Shown: one piece after another, positions 51,978 through 61,056 of the stretch | Layout of the letters: the number at the start of each line of letters is the position of its first letter | Position numbering within the stretch: the stretch's first letter is position 1 | Origin: Planctomycetota bacterium | GTDB taxonomy: Bacteria; Planctomycetota; Phycisphaerae; UBA1845; UTPLA1 | DNA length: 64,000 nucleotides | Direction of reading: 5' to 3' | NCBI GenBank assembly: GCA_015654675.1 | Contig: JAATGM010000039.1 | Span: forward strand, 59,147 to 123,146 | Notes under the pieces: generated by a model | Databases searched by the model: none | What the model was told of the DNA's origin: nothing | Seen by the model: only the letters and a program-made list of their open reading frames with translations | Program-made: the position numbers and the translations under genes

Positions 51978-53308
51978 CCTTGAAGCGCACGGCGATTGCG
52001 GGCCTGTGGACGGCGCTGATGCTTGGCGGATGCGCTGAGCCGTCGAAATTTCTGAAGTCGCACTTTGCGACAGACCAACACAAAGAAGGCGAAAAATCAT
52101 GGCGCGGTGTGCGGGCCAAAGTGAAACTGCAGCTCGCGCAGCAGTTCTATGACGGCGGCAGCATGGAGGATGCGCGGGTCGCGGTTCGCGAGGCGATAGA
52201 GCTGAATGGGACCGAGCCGGCGGCGCTGGTGATCCTGGCAAAAATTGAGCTACGCGAGGGCCATCCGGCGGCGGCGCGGAAGGCCATCGCCTCGGCGCTC
52301 GAGCTGCCGGGGTGTTCGGCTGAAGCGCATTACGTGGCCGGGCAGATCGAGGAACGATATGAGGATTTCACTGTAGCACTGAAGCGATATGAGGAGGCAC
52401 TGGCGGCTGATCCGAATCGACCGGAGTACGTGTTGGCGGAAGCGCATGCACTGGTAAAGCTGGATCGGCCGGTGGAGGGCATTCAATTCGTCGAAGGTCG
52501 CTTGCCGGATTTCCCGGATGAGCTGGATCTGCGGCTGTTTGTCGCGGAGACGAACCGGATGCTGGGGCTCAAGGACGCGACGGTTGCGGCGTACCGAGAG
52601 GCCGTGCGAATGTCGCCGGATGATCGCTCGATTCGCGAGGAACTGGGGCTGGCGTTGGAGTGGGCCGGGCAGGACGAAGAGGCGGTGGCAGTGCTGGTTC
52701 CGTTGGTGCAGGCCAAGCTGGAGCAACAGACTGCCGCGCGGAGAAAGAAGCAGCGCGGGGAAGCGGAAAAACCAGAGGAGTCGGGCGATGCGAAGTCGTG
52801 TGTCGCCGCGCGGGCATTGGCGCGGGCCTATTTGAATCTGAACCAGCCGCGCGAGGCGCGCGATGTCTTGAAGCGGGTGGTCTTCGCCTCACCGGACGAC
52901 GCCGAGTCGTGGGCGATGCTGGCACGGGTGGGCGTCGCGCTTGGCGATCGTGAGTTGGCGCGTGTCGCAGCCGAGCGACTGGCGGCGAACCCGGCCGGCG
53001 ACGGGACGGCGGCTGCTCTGGGGGCATATCTGGCGTTCAAGGAGGGGGATACGCAGGGTGCGCTTCGGAGCGCGACGGCTGCACTGGAGTCGAACCCGCG
53101 AGATGTGATGGCGTTGTGCGTTCTGGCGTGGGTGCAGTCGCAGACGGGGGAGAAGACGTCGGCCACGCATACGCTGAATCGAGCTTTACGAATCGATCCG
53201 GACTGTGGTCCGGCGCAGTTGTTGCGACGGCAGATTGGGGGCGAGAGCGCGGAAGCGCCGGCTCCGGCGGCATCGACCGTGCCGGATTGCGCGAAGGTGA
53301 ACGAATGA
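51974..53308 (+). CDS. TPR lipoprotein, PilF-like
   Basis: The 444-residue protein has a lipoprotein signal with lipobox LGGC near residue 20. About eight to ten TPR-type helix pairs follow (for instance AARKAIASALELPGCSAEAHYVAG, ALKRYEEALAADPNRPEYV, ATVAAYREAVRMSPDDRSI, ALRSATAALESNPRDVM). In type IV pilus systems, TPR lipoproteins such as PilF/PilW pilot the secretin into the outer membrane; the location directly after the secretin with ATGA overlap supports such a role. It is longer than classical PilF. Confidence 0.8.
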   Translation: MTLKRTAIAGLWTALMLGGCAEPSKFLKSHFATDQHKEGEKSWRGVRAKVKLQLAQQFYDGGSMEDARVAVREAIELNGTEPAALVILAKIELREGHPAAARKAIASALELPGCSAEAHYVAGQIEERYEDFTVALKRYEEALAADPNRPEYVLAEAHALVKLDRPVEGIQFVEGRLPDFPDELDLRLFVAETNRMLGLKDATVAAYREAVRMSPDDRSIREELGLALEWAGQDEEAVAVLVPLVQAKLEQQTAARRKKQRGEAEKPEESGDAKSCVAARALARAYLNLNQPREARDVLKRVVFASPDDAESWAMLARVGVALGDRELARVAAERLAANPAGDGTAAALGAYLAFKEGDTQGALRSATAALESNPRDVMALCVLAWVQSQTGEKTSATHTLNRALRIDPDCGPAQLLRRQIGGESAEAPAPAASTVPDCAKVNE

Positions 53309-54864
53309 CGCGGCTCGAAGAGCGTCCGTGGTCACAGGCGCGCGAGTGGGAAGACGAAGAACTCGCTCGTGACGCGGCGGCGGCGCGCTCGGACGACGGC
53401 GCGGCGGCTCCGATGGCGGGCGAGTCACCGAGATGGAAGGCGGCGGCGATCTGGGCGCTTGCGCCGGTGGCGATTTCGGCGCTGTGGCTCGCGTGGGCGA
53501 TCATTCGTGGGCCGGCTGGATCGGCGGCTGCAACCAGACTGGAGTTTGGGGGCATCGCAATTCTGGCGCTGATCGCCGGGGCGATTGTCTGGCTTTCGGA
53601 ACAGACACGGCGACGTGATCTTCTAGCACTGAGGTATCACCTTTCACGGGGTGAAGCGGAGGGCAGCACGCTCGACGCGACCGGCGTGGGAGTGGAACTA
53701 CAGCCCGTATTGCGGTCGGCGATGGATCATGCGGCGTCGCTGAGGGAAAAAATCCGGCGGATCGAGGGGACGCAGCAGAGGTCGGGTCTGGAGCGGCGCT
53801 TGGCTGATCTCCAACGGCAGCAAGTTGACGCGATCGTAAACGGCATTTCGGATGCGGTACTAGTGACAGACGAGTTTGACCGGCTGCTGATGGCGAACCG
53901 AGCTTGCGAGTCGGTGCTGGGGCTGAAGCCGGCCGAGGCCCTGCGGAAGCCGATCTCGGAGCTGTCGATCGATGACGGCCTGGCGCGAATGATTCGACAG
54001 AGCCGGGAGGCGGATGGCGGAAACGTGCGGCGGCACGTTGAACACACGCTGGGCGAACGAATCTACGAAGTCACGCTTTCGGGCGTGAGCGTCCAGCAGA
54101 AGGACGAATCGGCGGGAGCAAAGCACGGCGTTCTGGCGGTCTTGCGCGACGTGACGCGCGAAAAGGAAATTGCCAAGGCCAAGAGCGATTTCGTCTCGAA
54201 AGTCGCGCACGAGTTGCGTACGCCGTTGTCGTCCATCAAGGCGTACGTCGAAATGCTGGTGGACGGAGAGGCGACGGACGAGAAGACACTCCGGGAGTAC
54301 TACGAAATCATCCAGACTTCGAGCGAGCGGCTTTCGCGCTTGATCGACAACATGCTCAACATCAGCCGGATCGAGTCGGGAACGGTGCGGGTTAACAAGG
54401 AGCCGGTGTCGATGGCCGTGGTGGTGAAAGAGGCGGCGGACGTCGCGCGGCCACAGGCAGAGGCGAAACAGATCAAGCTCGATGTGGAATTGACGCCGGT
54501 GTTTTATCAGGTGCTGGCGGACCGGGACATGATCTATCAGGCGGTGCTGAATCTGCTGAGCAACGCCGTGAAGTATACGAAGGATGGTGGAGGCGTCACC
54601 GTGAAGATGGCGGTGATGGAACAGGATCGAACCGTCACGATTTCGGTGAGCGATACGGGGGTTGGAATCCCGGAGCAGGACCTGCCGCGGCTGTTCGAAA
54701 AGTTTTTCAGAGTCGAGGCGAACAGCAAGATGGCAAAGGGGACGGGTCTGGGGCTGAATCTCGTCAAACACCTGGTTGAGACGGTGCATGGCGGGCGGAT
54801 CAACGTGACGAGCCAGGTCGGCTCAGGCAGCACGTTTTCCATGACGTTGCCGCTGCATGGATAG
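53305..54864 (+). CDS. Membrane sensor histidine kinase with PAS domain
   Basis: The 519-residue protein has two N-terminal membrane helices (about residues 48-68 and 78-98), a coiled region, a PAS domain at about 170-280 (VNGISDAVLVTDEFDRLLMANRACESVLG), and a HisKA/HATPase core. H302 lies in VAHELRTPLSSIKAY. The ATP-binding boxes are NLLSNAVKYT (N), DTGVGIPE (G1) and GTGLGLNLVKHLVE (G2). It starts inside the TPR gene (ATGA) and its end overlaps the long form of the receiver gene, so kinase and secretion genes share a transcript. The stimulus is unknown. Confidence 0.9.
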   Translation: MTRLEERPWSQAREWEDEELARDAAAARSDDGAAAPMAGESPRWKAAAIWALAPVAISALWLAWAIIRGPAGSAAATRLEFGGIAILALIAGAIVWLSEQTRRRDLLALRYHLSRGEAEGSTLDATGVGVELQPVLRSAMDHAASLREKIRRIEGTQQRSGLERRLADLQRQQVDAIVNGISDAVLVTDEFDRLLMANRACESVLGLKPAEALRKPISELSIDDGLARMIRQSREADGGNVRRHVEHTLGERIYEVTLSGVSVQQKDESAGAKHGVLAVLRDVTREKEIAKAKSDFVSKVAHELRTPLSSIKAYVEMLVDGEATDEKTLREYYEIIQTSSERLSRLIDNMLNISRIESGTVRVNKEPVSMAVVVKEAADVARPQAEAKQIKLDVELTPVFYQVLADRDMIYQAVLNLLSNAVKYTKDGGGVTVKMAVMEQDRTVTISVSDTGVGIPEQDLPRLFEKFFRVEANSKMAKGTGLGLNLVKHLVETVHGGRINVTSQVGSGSTFSMTLPLHG

Positions 54865-54876
54865 CGCGAAAGCGAC

Positions 54877-54881
54877 GGAGG
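54877..54881 (+). promoter_or_regulatory. Ribosome binding site for the receiver gene
   Basis: GGAGG lies 5 bases before ATG 54887. ATG 54857, which overlaps the kinase end by 8 bases, has no such site, so the shorter protein is preferred. Confidence 0.5.
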
Positions 54882-54886
54882 AAGAC

Positions 54887-55303
54887 ATGGGGGAATCGAT
54901 GGGGACGCGGATTCTGGTTTGCGATGACGAGCCACACATTGTTCACGTGGTGGCGGCAAAGCTGCGTAACGCGGGCTTCGAAGTCATCACGGCCGAGAAC
55001 GGCGAGGAAGCGCTGGAGCGAGCGACGTGCGAGTCGCCGGCGCTGGTGATTACGGATTTTCAGATGCCTTACCTGACGGGCCTGGAACTGGCGGAACGAC
55101 TGAAGGCCGAGCCGGCGACGTGTGGCGTGCCGCTCATACTTCTTACGGCGCGGGGGTTCTCGATTGATGAATCGGATTGGAAGAACACGAACATTCGGGC
55201 GGTGATGTGCAAGCCGTTCAGTCCGCGCGAGATTCTTAGCAAGGTTCAGGAACTGCTGGCCTGCGGGCCGGCGAGTCAGCCCGTCAATGCGGGTAGAGCA
55301 TAG
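54887..55303 (+). CDS. Single-domain response regulator receiver
   Basis: The 138-residue protein is a CheY-like receiver: ILVCDDEPHIV with the acidic pair, phospho-acceptor D57 in VITDFQMP, the switch Thr in ILLTARG, and the Lys in MCKPFSPREIL. There is no output domain. It follows the kinase and is probably its target; the output could be the neighbouring HD-GYP protein or a machine component. Start chosen from the GGAGG site; the longer form begins at 54857. Confidence 0.88.
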   Translation: MGESMGTRILVCDDEPHIVHVVAAKLRNAGFEVITAENGEEALERATCESPALVITDFQMPYLTGLELAERLKAEPATCGVPLILLTARGFSIDESDWKNTNIRAVMCKPFSPREILSKVQELLACGPASQPVNAGRA

Positions 55304-57098
55304 GGGGCGCGTCGTGCAGGGTGTCATGCCGAATGGGACGATTGCACCGACTCAGCCCGAGGGGCTGTCCCGGGCGGCATTTTCCGATCTATGCCGTGCC
55401 TGGCGCGGCATGGGGCTCTGGTTGTCGATCTGGTCGCCGACCGGCGAGCTTGTGGAGTGCGACGATCAGGGGCCACGCTTCTGGAACCTGTGTTGGAAGT
55501 CCGGGGAATGGGCGAAGAAAGCACTTTCGGCGGCGAGTCGGGCCGTGCGCGAACGTGGGACGAATCTGAAGTCGCGCTGGCAGGTGGCGGCTTGCGGCGA
55601 CTGCCCGGGTGCCTCGCTGCTGGTCATACCCATCAGACGTGCCGCGAGGACGCAGGCGGTTTGCATTGCAGCCGGGTTAGGGTCGGCTGGTCCGGAGGAG
55701 GAACGGCGGCGTTTCTGTGATCGCCAGCGATTGGACTATCAGGCACTCGAAGCGGCGGCTGAGGCGACGCCGCGAATAACGACAGATGAGCTGGAGCGCT
55801 GGGCTCCGATTCTGACTTCGGCGCTGGAATCAGCCGTGAAGGTTGAGGCGGCGCGGGGTGAAATCGACTCGCTGACTCGAAATCTGGATTCGACGTACGA
55901 AGAGCTACAACTCCTTTATCGCATTGGCGGCGAGCTGCGACTGGGGGCCGAGACGGGGCCGATGTTGCAGCGCGTCGCGGGTGAGGTGGTGTCGGTGTCT
56001 CGCGCTGCCGGCGTTGCGTTTGTGACGCTGGGCGACGAGGTGCGGGCACTGGCCGGCGAGCCGACTCCGATTGCCAGTTCGGGAATTGCGGGAGTCGATC
56101 CAGCCGAGATTGGGCGACTCGCGGCGCAGATCGGGGAATTGCTCGACCTGGGCGGTGAGCGATTCATTCTGAATGACGCGGGCGCGGATGCGCGATTTTC
56201 GTGGGCACGGGGCTGGCTGAAGCACTGTGTCGCGCTACCGATGCGACAGCAATCACTCCGAATCGGCGTGATGCTGGCGGTCAATTGCAACGACACCGGC
56301 GATTTCACGTCCGTGGATGTGCAGTTGTTTCGGGCGGTCGCGGATCGGGTTACATCCTTTCTGCACAAGCAGCGGCTGTATGACGATTTGGCGGACCTGT
56401 TGATGGGAATGCTGAATTCGCTGATCAGTGCGATCGATGCGAAGGATCCTTATACGTGCGGCCACTCGGAGCGCGTTGCGTTCATCAGTCGGCGGCTGGC
56501 GGAGGTGCTTGGGCTTTCCGCGGCGGAATCGCAGCGTGTTTACCTGGCTGGGCTGCTGCATGACGTCGGGAAGATCGGCGTTCCGGACGCGATTCTGGCG
56601 AAACCCGGGCGACTGACGGCTGAGGAATTTGGAGAACTCAAGAAGCATCCGGAGATGGGGGCGCGGATCTTGAAAGACGTTTCGCAGATTCGCGATCTAT
56701 TGCCGGGGGTGCTGCACCACCACGAGCGAATGGACGGCAAGGGCTATCCGCGCGGGCTGGCTGGAAATGGGATTCCGCGATTGGCCCGAATTCTATGCCT
56801 GGCGGACAGTCTGGATGCGATGACGACTACGCGAACGTATCGAACCTTTCTGCCGCCCAAAGTTGCGATTGCCGAGCTGCGGCGTTGCGCCGGGACGCAG
56901 TTTGATCCGCGCATGGCGGACGCGCTGTTGTCGCTGGATCTCGCGAAATTGCTGGAAGAGGCGCACGCATTGGCTGGGAGCCGGCTGCCGCGAGATGGGG
57001 AGAGCGGAGCAGCTCCTGCACTGGTGCGAGAAGGCAGTTTTTCGACGCGGCCGATTGTGACGCGGGAAATGTTTGCGACGCAGGTGGCGCCATGGTGA
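55287..57098 (+). CDS. HD-GYP cyclic-di-GMP phosphodiesterase-like protein with GAF domain
   Basis: The 603-residue protein has an N-terminal region of unknown type with a few Cys/Trp, a coiled linker (EIDSLTRNLDSTYEELQLLYRIGGEL), a GAF-like domain at about 220-365, and an HD-GYP domain. The latter contains GHSERVAFISRRLAE, H425-D426 in LLHDVGKIGVP, HHHERMDGKGYPRG with G486-Y487-P488, and DSLDAMTTTRTY. HD-GYP proteins hydrolyse c-di-GMP, the messenger that commonly controls pili. It overlaps the receiver gene by 17 bases; a GTG at 55314, preceded by AGGGGG, is another possible start. Confidence 0.88.
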   Translation: MRVEHRGRVVQGVMPNGTIAPTQPEGLSRAAFSDLCRAWRGMGLWLSIWSPTGELVECDDQGPRFWNLCWKSGEWAKKALSAASRAVRERGTNLKSRWQVAACGDCPGASLLVIPIRRAARTQAVCIAAGLGSAGPEEERRRFCDRQRLDYQALEAAAEATPRITTDELERWAPILTSALESAVKVEAARGEIDSLTRNLDSTYEELQLLYRIGGELRLGAETGPMLQRVAGEVVSVSRAAGVAFVTLGDEVRALAGEPTPIASSGIAGVDPAEIGRLAAQIGELLDLGGERFILNDAGADARFSWARGWLKHCVALPMRQQSLRIGVMLAVNCNDTGDFTSVDVQLFRAVADRVTSFLHKQRLYDDLADLLMGMLNSLISAIDAKDPYTCGHSERVAFISRRLAEVLGLSAAESQRVYLAGLLHDVGKIGVPDAILAKPGRLTAEEFGELKKHPEMGARILKDVSQIRDLLPGVLHHHERMDGKGYPRGLAGNGIPRLARILCLADSLDAMTTTRTYRTFLPPKVAIAELRRCAGTQFDPRMADALLSLDLAKLLEEAHALAGSRLPRDGESGAAPALVREGSFSTRPIVTREMFATQVAPW

Positions 57099-57427
57099 CG
57101 GTGACGAACTACGGAAACGTGACGGTTCTCACGACGAAAGGGGAACTCACGAACGATACTGTTAACGACTTCGTGGAGCAGCGCGACGCGGCCTTGGCGC
57201 AGGGGCGGTGCAACCTGGTGGCGGACTGCAATGCGCTGACTTCGATCGATTCGGCGGGGCTGGAGGCGCTCTGCAATACGCGCCGGGCGTGCGACCACAT
57301 TCGCGGGGCGCTGAAGATTTGTTCGCTGGATGAGACGGGGCGAAAGATTTTCGAGATCACGCGGCTGGACCGCAAGTTCGAGATCTTTGAAGACCTGGAT
57401 TCCGCGGTACGAAGCTTTGTGTGTTGA
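57092..57427 (+). CDS. STAS-domain protein (anti-sigma factor antagonist-like)
   Basis: The 111-residue protein is a single STAS domain: VTVLTTKGELTNDTVNDFVE at the start and the loop LTSIDSAGLEALCNTRR with S54, the residue phosphorylated in SpoIIAA-type proteins. Such proteins switch partners by phosphorylation at this Ser. No anti-sigma kinase or phosphatase is adjacent, so it may act on a distant partner or on the machine itself. It overlaps the HD-GYP gene by 7 bases and precedes the ATPase gene by 13. Confidence 0.85.
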   Translation: MVTVTNYGNVTVLTTKGELTNDTVNDFVEQRDAALAQGRCNLVADCNALTSIDSAGLEALCNTRRACDHIRGALKICSLDETGRKIFEITRLDRKFEIFEDLDSAVRSFVC

Positions 57428-57440
57428 GGCGGCCGGACCG

Positions 57441-59192
57441 ATGAGCACGACGACAACCACCATCAGCGCGACGACGGCGACCGCAACGGTCGCGCCGACG
57501 ATGCGAAAGCAACTCGGACAGATTCTGCTGGCCAATGGGCGGATCACACGGGAGCAGCTCGAGCACGCCATTGAAGAACAGAAAATGCGCGGGCACGGGC
57601 AGCTTCTGGGGGAAGTGCTGACCGAGCTTGGGTATGTGAAGGAGGACCAGGTTGTCGAGGCGCTGGCGGAGGCGTATGGGATTCCGTACGCCAAGCTGAG
57701 CCCGCGACTCGCTGACGCGCGGGTGGTCGACATGCTGCCGCGCGATTTCTGCGAACGGCATGCGGTGCTGCCGCTGTTTCACGTCGAAGGCGTGGTGACG
57801 GTTGCGTTCGGAGAGCCGACGAACGTCTTTCTCATTGAAGAAATCGCGCGGATGACTTCCGCGACGGTTCAGGTTGTCGCGGCATCGGCAAGCGACATTC
57901 TGGCGATGCTTCGACAGCATGTGCCCTCGGCCAACGTGTTTGTCATCGACGACATCATCGACAACGTCGGGGCGGATACGTTTGAGCTGATCGAGACGAA
58001 GACGGACGACATCGCCTCGCTGGAGGGCATGGCCGGCGACTCGCCGATCATCAAGCTGGTGAACTACCTGATCTATTCGGCGGTGAAGGAGGGGGCTAGC
58101 GACATTCATATCGAGCCGGACGAGGCGCAGCTTCGGGTGCGGTATCGAATCGACGGCGTGCTGCACGAAAAGATGAGCCCACCCTCGAAGATGCAGCCGG
58201 CGATTGCTTCGCGCATCAAGATCATGGCGTCGATGGATATTGCTGAGCGGCGGTTGCCGCAGGACGGCGGCATCCATGTGATGATGGAGAACCGGCCGAT
58301 CGACCTGCGGGTTTCGTCGCTGCCGAATCAATTCGGCGAGAAGGTCGTGATCCGCGTCATTGATAATTCGCGGGTGCTGGTCAATCTGGAGAAGCTCGGG
58401 TTTTCGGTAGAAATGCTGAAGGAGTTCCGCGAGCAGATCAGTCAGCCGCATGGTCTGGTTCTGGTCACGGGGCCGACGGGCAGCGGAAAGTCGACGACGC
58501 TTTATGCCGTGCTGGGGGAGTTGAACACACCCGAGGTGAACATCTGCACGGTTGAGGATCCGATCGAGTACAACCTGCGGCACATCAACCAGTTTCAGGT
58601 GAATGAGCGGATCGGGCTGAGGTTTCCGGTGGTGTTGCGATCGCTGTTGCGGCAGGATCCGGACATCATCATGGTGGGCGAAGTGCGCGACGACGATACG
58701 GCGCGGACGGCGGTGCAGGCGGCGCTGACGGGGCACCTGGTTCTGACGACGCTGCACACGAATGACGCGCCGTCGGCGGTGACTCGTTTGTGCAATATCG
58801 GGGTCGAGCCGTATTTGCTGGGGGCTTCGATCGTGGCCGTGCTGGCGCAGCGGCTGGTGCGGAAGACTTGCCCGCATTGCCGGACTGAGTATGAGCCGCC
58901 GGCGAACATCCTGCACACGATGGAGAAGGCCGGATTTCCGGTGACGCATTTGTCGCGCGGGCTGGGTTGCCAGAAGTGCCACAAGACGGGGTACCTCGGG
59001 CGATTCGGAATCTATGAGCTGCTTGTGCCCAATGAGGACGCGCGCGAAGCGATCACGAATGGCGCGAACCTGCAGCAGCTCCGGGAGCTGGCGAAGACAT
59101 CGGGGATGATGACGCTGCGCTCGGATGGGTTGGCGAAGGTGAAGGCGGGCGTCACGACAATCGAGGAAGTTTTCCGCGTCTGTGCGGTTTAG
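57441..59192 (+). CDS. PilB/GspE-type assembly ATPase
   Basis: This hexameric ATPase drives pilus or pseudopilus extension. The 583-residue protein has a Thr-rich start, the MshEN/GspE N-domain (RKQLGQILLANGRITREQLEHAI), ASDIHIEP, Walker A GPTGSGKST at 344-352, the Asp box TVEDPIEYN, Walker B DIIMVGEVRD, the His box LVLTTLHTNDA, and a zinc-binding tetracysteine (CPHC ... CQKC). It belongs to the extension class rather than the PilT retraction class, because it has the N-domain and the tetracysteine. ATG 57441 gives the normal start. Confidence 0.94.
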   Translation: MSTTTTTISATTATATVAPTMRKQLGQILLANGRITREQLEHAIEEQKMRGHGQLLGEVLTELGYVKEDQVVEALAEAYGIPYAKLSPRLADARVVDMLPRDFCERHAVLPLFHVEGVVTVAFGEPTNVFLIEEIARMTSATVQVVAASASDILAMLRQHVPSANVFVIDDIIDNVGADTFELIETKTDDIASLEGMAGDSPIIKLVNYLIYSAVKEGASDIHIEPDEAQLRVRYRIDGVLHEKMSPPSKMQPAIASRIKIMASMDIAERRLPQDGGIHVMMENRPIDLRVSSLPNQFGEKVVIRVIDNSRVLVNLEKLGFSVEMLKEFREQISQPHGLVLVTGPTGSGKSTTLYAVLGELNTPEVNICTVEDPIEYNLRHINQFQVNERIGLRFPVVLRSLLRQDPDIIMVGEVRDDDTARTAVQAALTGHLVLTTLHTNDAPSAVTRLCNIGVEPYLLGASIVAVLAQRLVRKTCPHCRTEYEPPANILHTMEKAGFPVTHLSRGLGCQKCHKTGYLGRFGIYELLVPNEDAREAITNGANLQQLRELAKTSGMMTLRSDGLAKVKAGVTTIEEVFRVCAV

Positions 59193-59216
59193 CCGCGCAA
59201 GGCCGGGGGATCTGCC

Positions 59217-60455
59217 ATGCCGCAGTTTGCTTATGTCGCGCGGGAGCCCGGGGGGGCGGTGATCAAGGGGATGATGTCGGCCGCGAGCGTGGCCGAGGCG
59301 GCGCGGCAGCTTCGCGGCGATGGAAAGTTTCCGGTGCGGGTCGATCCGGCGACGGGGGCGGGCAAGGCGCCGGCGGCTTCGGCGAGCGCGACGCCAACTG
59401 CAATCAAACCGGGGAACCGGGTGAAGCCGGAAGACGTCATTTACTTCACGAGTCAGCTTAAGGTCATGGTTGAGACGGGCGTTTCGCTGGCGGAGGCGCT
59501 GCAGGGGTGCCGGAATTCGCGCAACTCTCCGGGGTTTGCGCGGGCGTTGAATGACGTGATCGATCAGGTGGAGGGGGGCAGCCGATTTTCGGCGGGGCTG
59601 GCGGCGCATCCGAAGGTTTTTCCGACGTTGCTGGTGAGTCTGGTGCGGGCGTCGGAGGCGAGCGGGACGCTGGGGATGATGCTGGATCGGGCGAGCACCT
59701 ATCTGATCGAGCAGCGCGAGCTGACGCGGAAGATTCGCGGGGCGGTCACTTATCCGATCGCGATGCTGCTGTTTGCGATGGGCGTGACGGTGTTTTTGAT
59801 GACATTCGTGCTGCCCAAGTTCACGGCGATCTATGCGGGTAAGGAGAAGGCGCTGCCGGCCGCGACTCGGTTTCTGCTTTCGTTCAGTGCGCATCTGAAG
59901 CATGGTGCGCCTTATCTGATCGTGGGTGGGATTGTGGTGATCGGCGGGGCGATCTGGCATTTTCGGAGGCCGTTGGGGAAACGGCACATGGATTGGATCA
60001 AGCTGCATCTGCCCCTCATCGGAAAGATGTATCACAAGGCATACATGGCGCGGAGTTTGCGGACGCTGGGGACGATGATTGAGAGCGGCGTGGCGATGCT
60101 AGAGGCGGTGGAGCTGACGAAGGCGGCTTGCGGGAATGTTTATTATTCCGAGACGTGGGGGCGGGTGGAGGAGGAGTTGCAGCACGGCCGGCAGCTTTCG
60201 GAGGTGCTGGCGGAGAGTTCGCTGTTTCCATCCAACGTGACGCAGATGATCCGGGCGGGGGAGAAGAGCGGGAAGCTCGGGCCGGTGATGGAGCGGGTGT
60301 CCGGGTTCTGCGAGGGGGAGCTGTCGGTGTCGGTTAAGACGGCGACGTCGATGCTGGAGCCGCTGATTATCACGGTACTGGGGGCGGTGATCGGCGGGCT
60401 GGTGATTTCGCTGTTGTTGCCGATCTTCACGATTAGCCGGGCGATGCGGCCTTGA
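59217..60455 (+). CDS. PilC/GspF-type inner-membrane platform protein
   Basis: The 412-residue protein has two repeated GspF domains, residues about 70-195 (YFTSQLKVMVETGVSLAEALQG) and 275-400 (SLRTLGTMIESGVAMLEAVELT), with three membrane helices. It starts FAYVAREPGGAVIKGMMSA, typical of the family. It is the rotor-like platform on which PilB/GspE acts. It begins 24 bases after the ATPase gene and closes the locus. Confidence 0.93.
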   Translation: MPQFAYVAREPGGAVIKGMMSAASVAEAARQLRGDGKFPVRVDPATGAGKAPAASASATPTAIKPGNRVKPEDVIYFTSQLKVMVETGVSLAEALQGCRNSRNSPGFARALNDVIDQVEGGSRFSAGLAAHPKVFPTLLVSLVRASEASGTLGMMLDRASTYLIEQRELTRKIRGAVTYPIAMLLFAMGVTVFLMTFVLPKFTAIYAGKEKALPAATRFLLSFSAHLKHGAPYLIVGGIVVIGGAIWHFRRPLGKRHMDWIKLHLPLIGKMYHKAYMARSLRTLGTMIESGVAMLEAVELTKAACGNVYYSETWGRVEEELQHGRQLSEVLAESSLFPSNVTQMIRAGEKSGKLGPVMERVSGFCEGELSVSVKTATSMLEPLIITVLGAVIGGLVISLLLPIFTISRAMRP

Positions 60456-61056
60456 TGGTGGAACGTCGCGGCGGCGAGTAGCGGCCCCCGATGGCGGTTG
60501 TGGGATTTGTGGGGCGATATTGGATGTCGGAAATCTGAATTTAACCCTTCGCTCCAACGCCTGTTAGTACATCGTTTGGTACGGTTGGGCCGCGTCTCGT
60601 GAGATTCTTGAGATTTGGGGCGGTCCGGTTTTTGTGCCGTCTTTCGAGCGTCGGCGGGCGCGGTGATAAAAGTGATAATTGGTGATAATTGTCCTAACCG
60701 CTTTCGTCACGGCGGGCGGGGTGCTTCACTTTTCAAAGAGCATTCCTTTGGGCGGGGAGTCGGCGCTTCCCTTTGGGTTGGGATTTCGCGCACTGAGACC
60801 CCGGATTGCTTTCGCCTTTGTCGGGCTAAAGCTTGTTCGGTTAATGTTTAGTTGGCCAGCTTGAGGGAGTCAAGGCGATTTCGTTGATTTTGTGGAGGAC
60901 TGAATAGGCTATCAGATGTGCGGTTTCGACTCCGACGCCATGCCACTCCAAGGGGCGGGGGAGAAGAATGCAGGCGGGATTAAGAGTGGATTCTGGCGAG
61001 GCGTGGGCGAGGAATATGAAGAGGCAACTCTCCCCGCAGTGTAGCCAATTCCGCAG
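60456..61056 (+). other. Gene-poor region with second copy of the dispersed repeat
   Basis: There is no convincing gene in these 601 bases between the platform gene and the convergent GIY-YIG gene. It contains two TGAGA words (60600, 60609), a near-tandem GTGATAA run (60663-60690), and the second copy of the 128-base repeat (60725-60852). No clear terminator for the secretion locus was found. Confidence 0.6.
60725..60852 (+). repeat. 128-base dispersed repeat, copy 2
   Basis: This copy aligns without gaps to 33754-33881 at about 101 of 128 positions. The first 15 bases and the segments GAGACCCCGG, TTGCTTTCGCCTTTGTCGGGC and TGTTTAGT are shared. As in copy 1, it is preceded by TGAGA words and followed by a lone accessory gene. 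A + strand frame (60615-60851) ends with a peptide whose last 41 residues match copy 1 at about 27 positions, with the same stop. Confidence 0.75.

Noticed and set aside
49461..52241. Minus-strand frame of 926 residues opposite the secretin
   Set aside because: Same reason: antisense shadow over a secretin with clear motifs.
57357..60035. Minus-strand frame of 892 residues opposite the STAS, PilB and PilC genes
   Set aside because: It is a shadow created by GC-rich codons; it crosses three well-supported genes and has Arg/His/Gln-rich content without domains.
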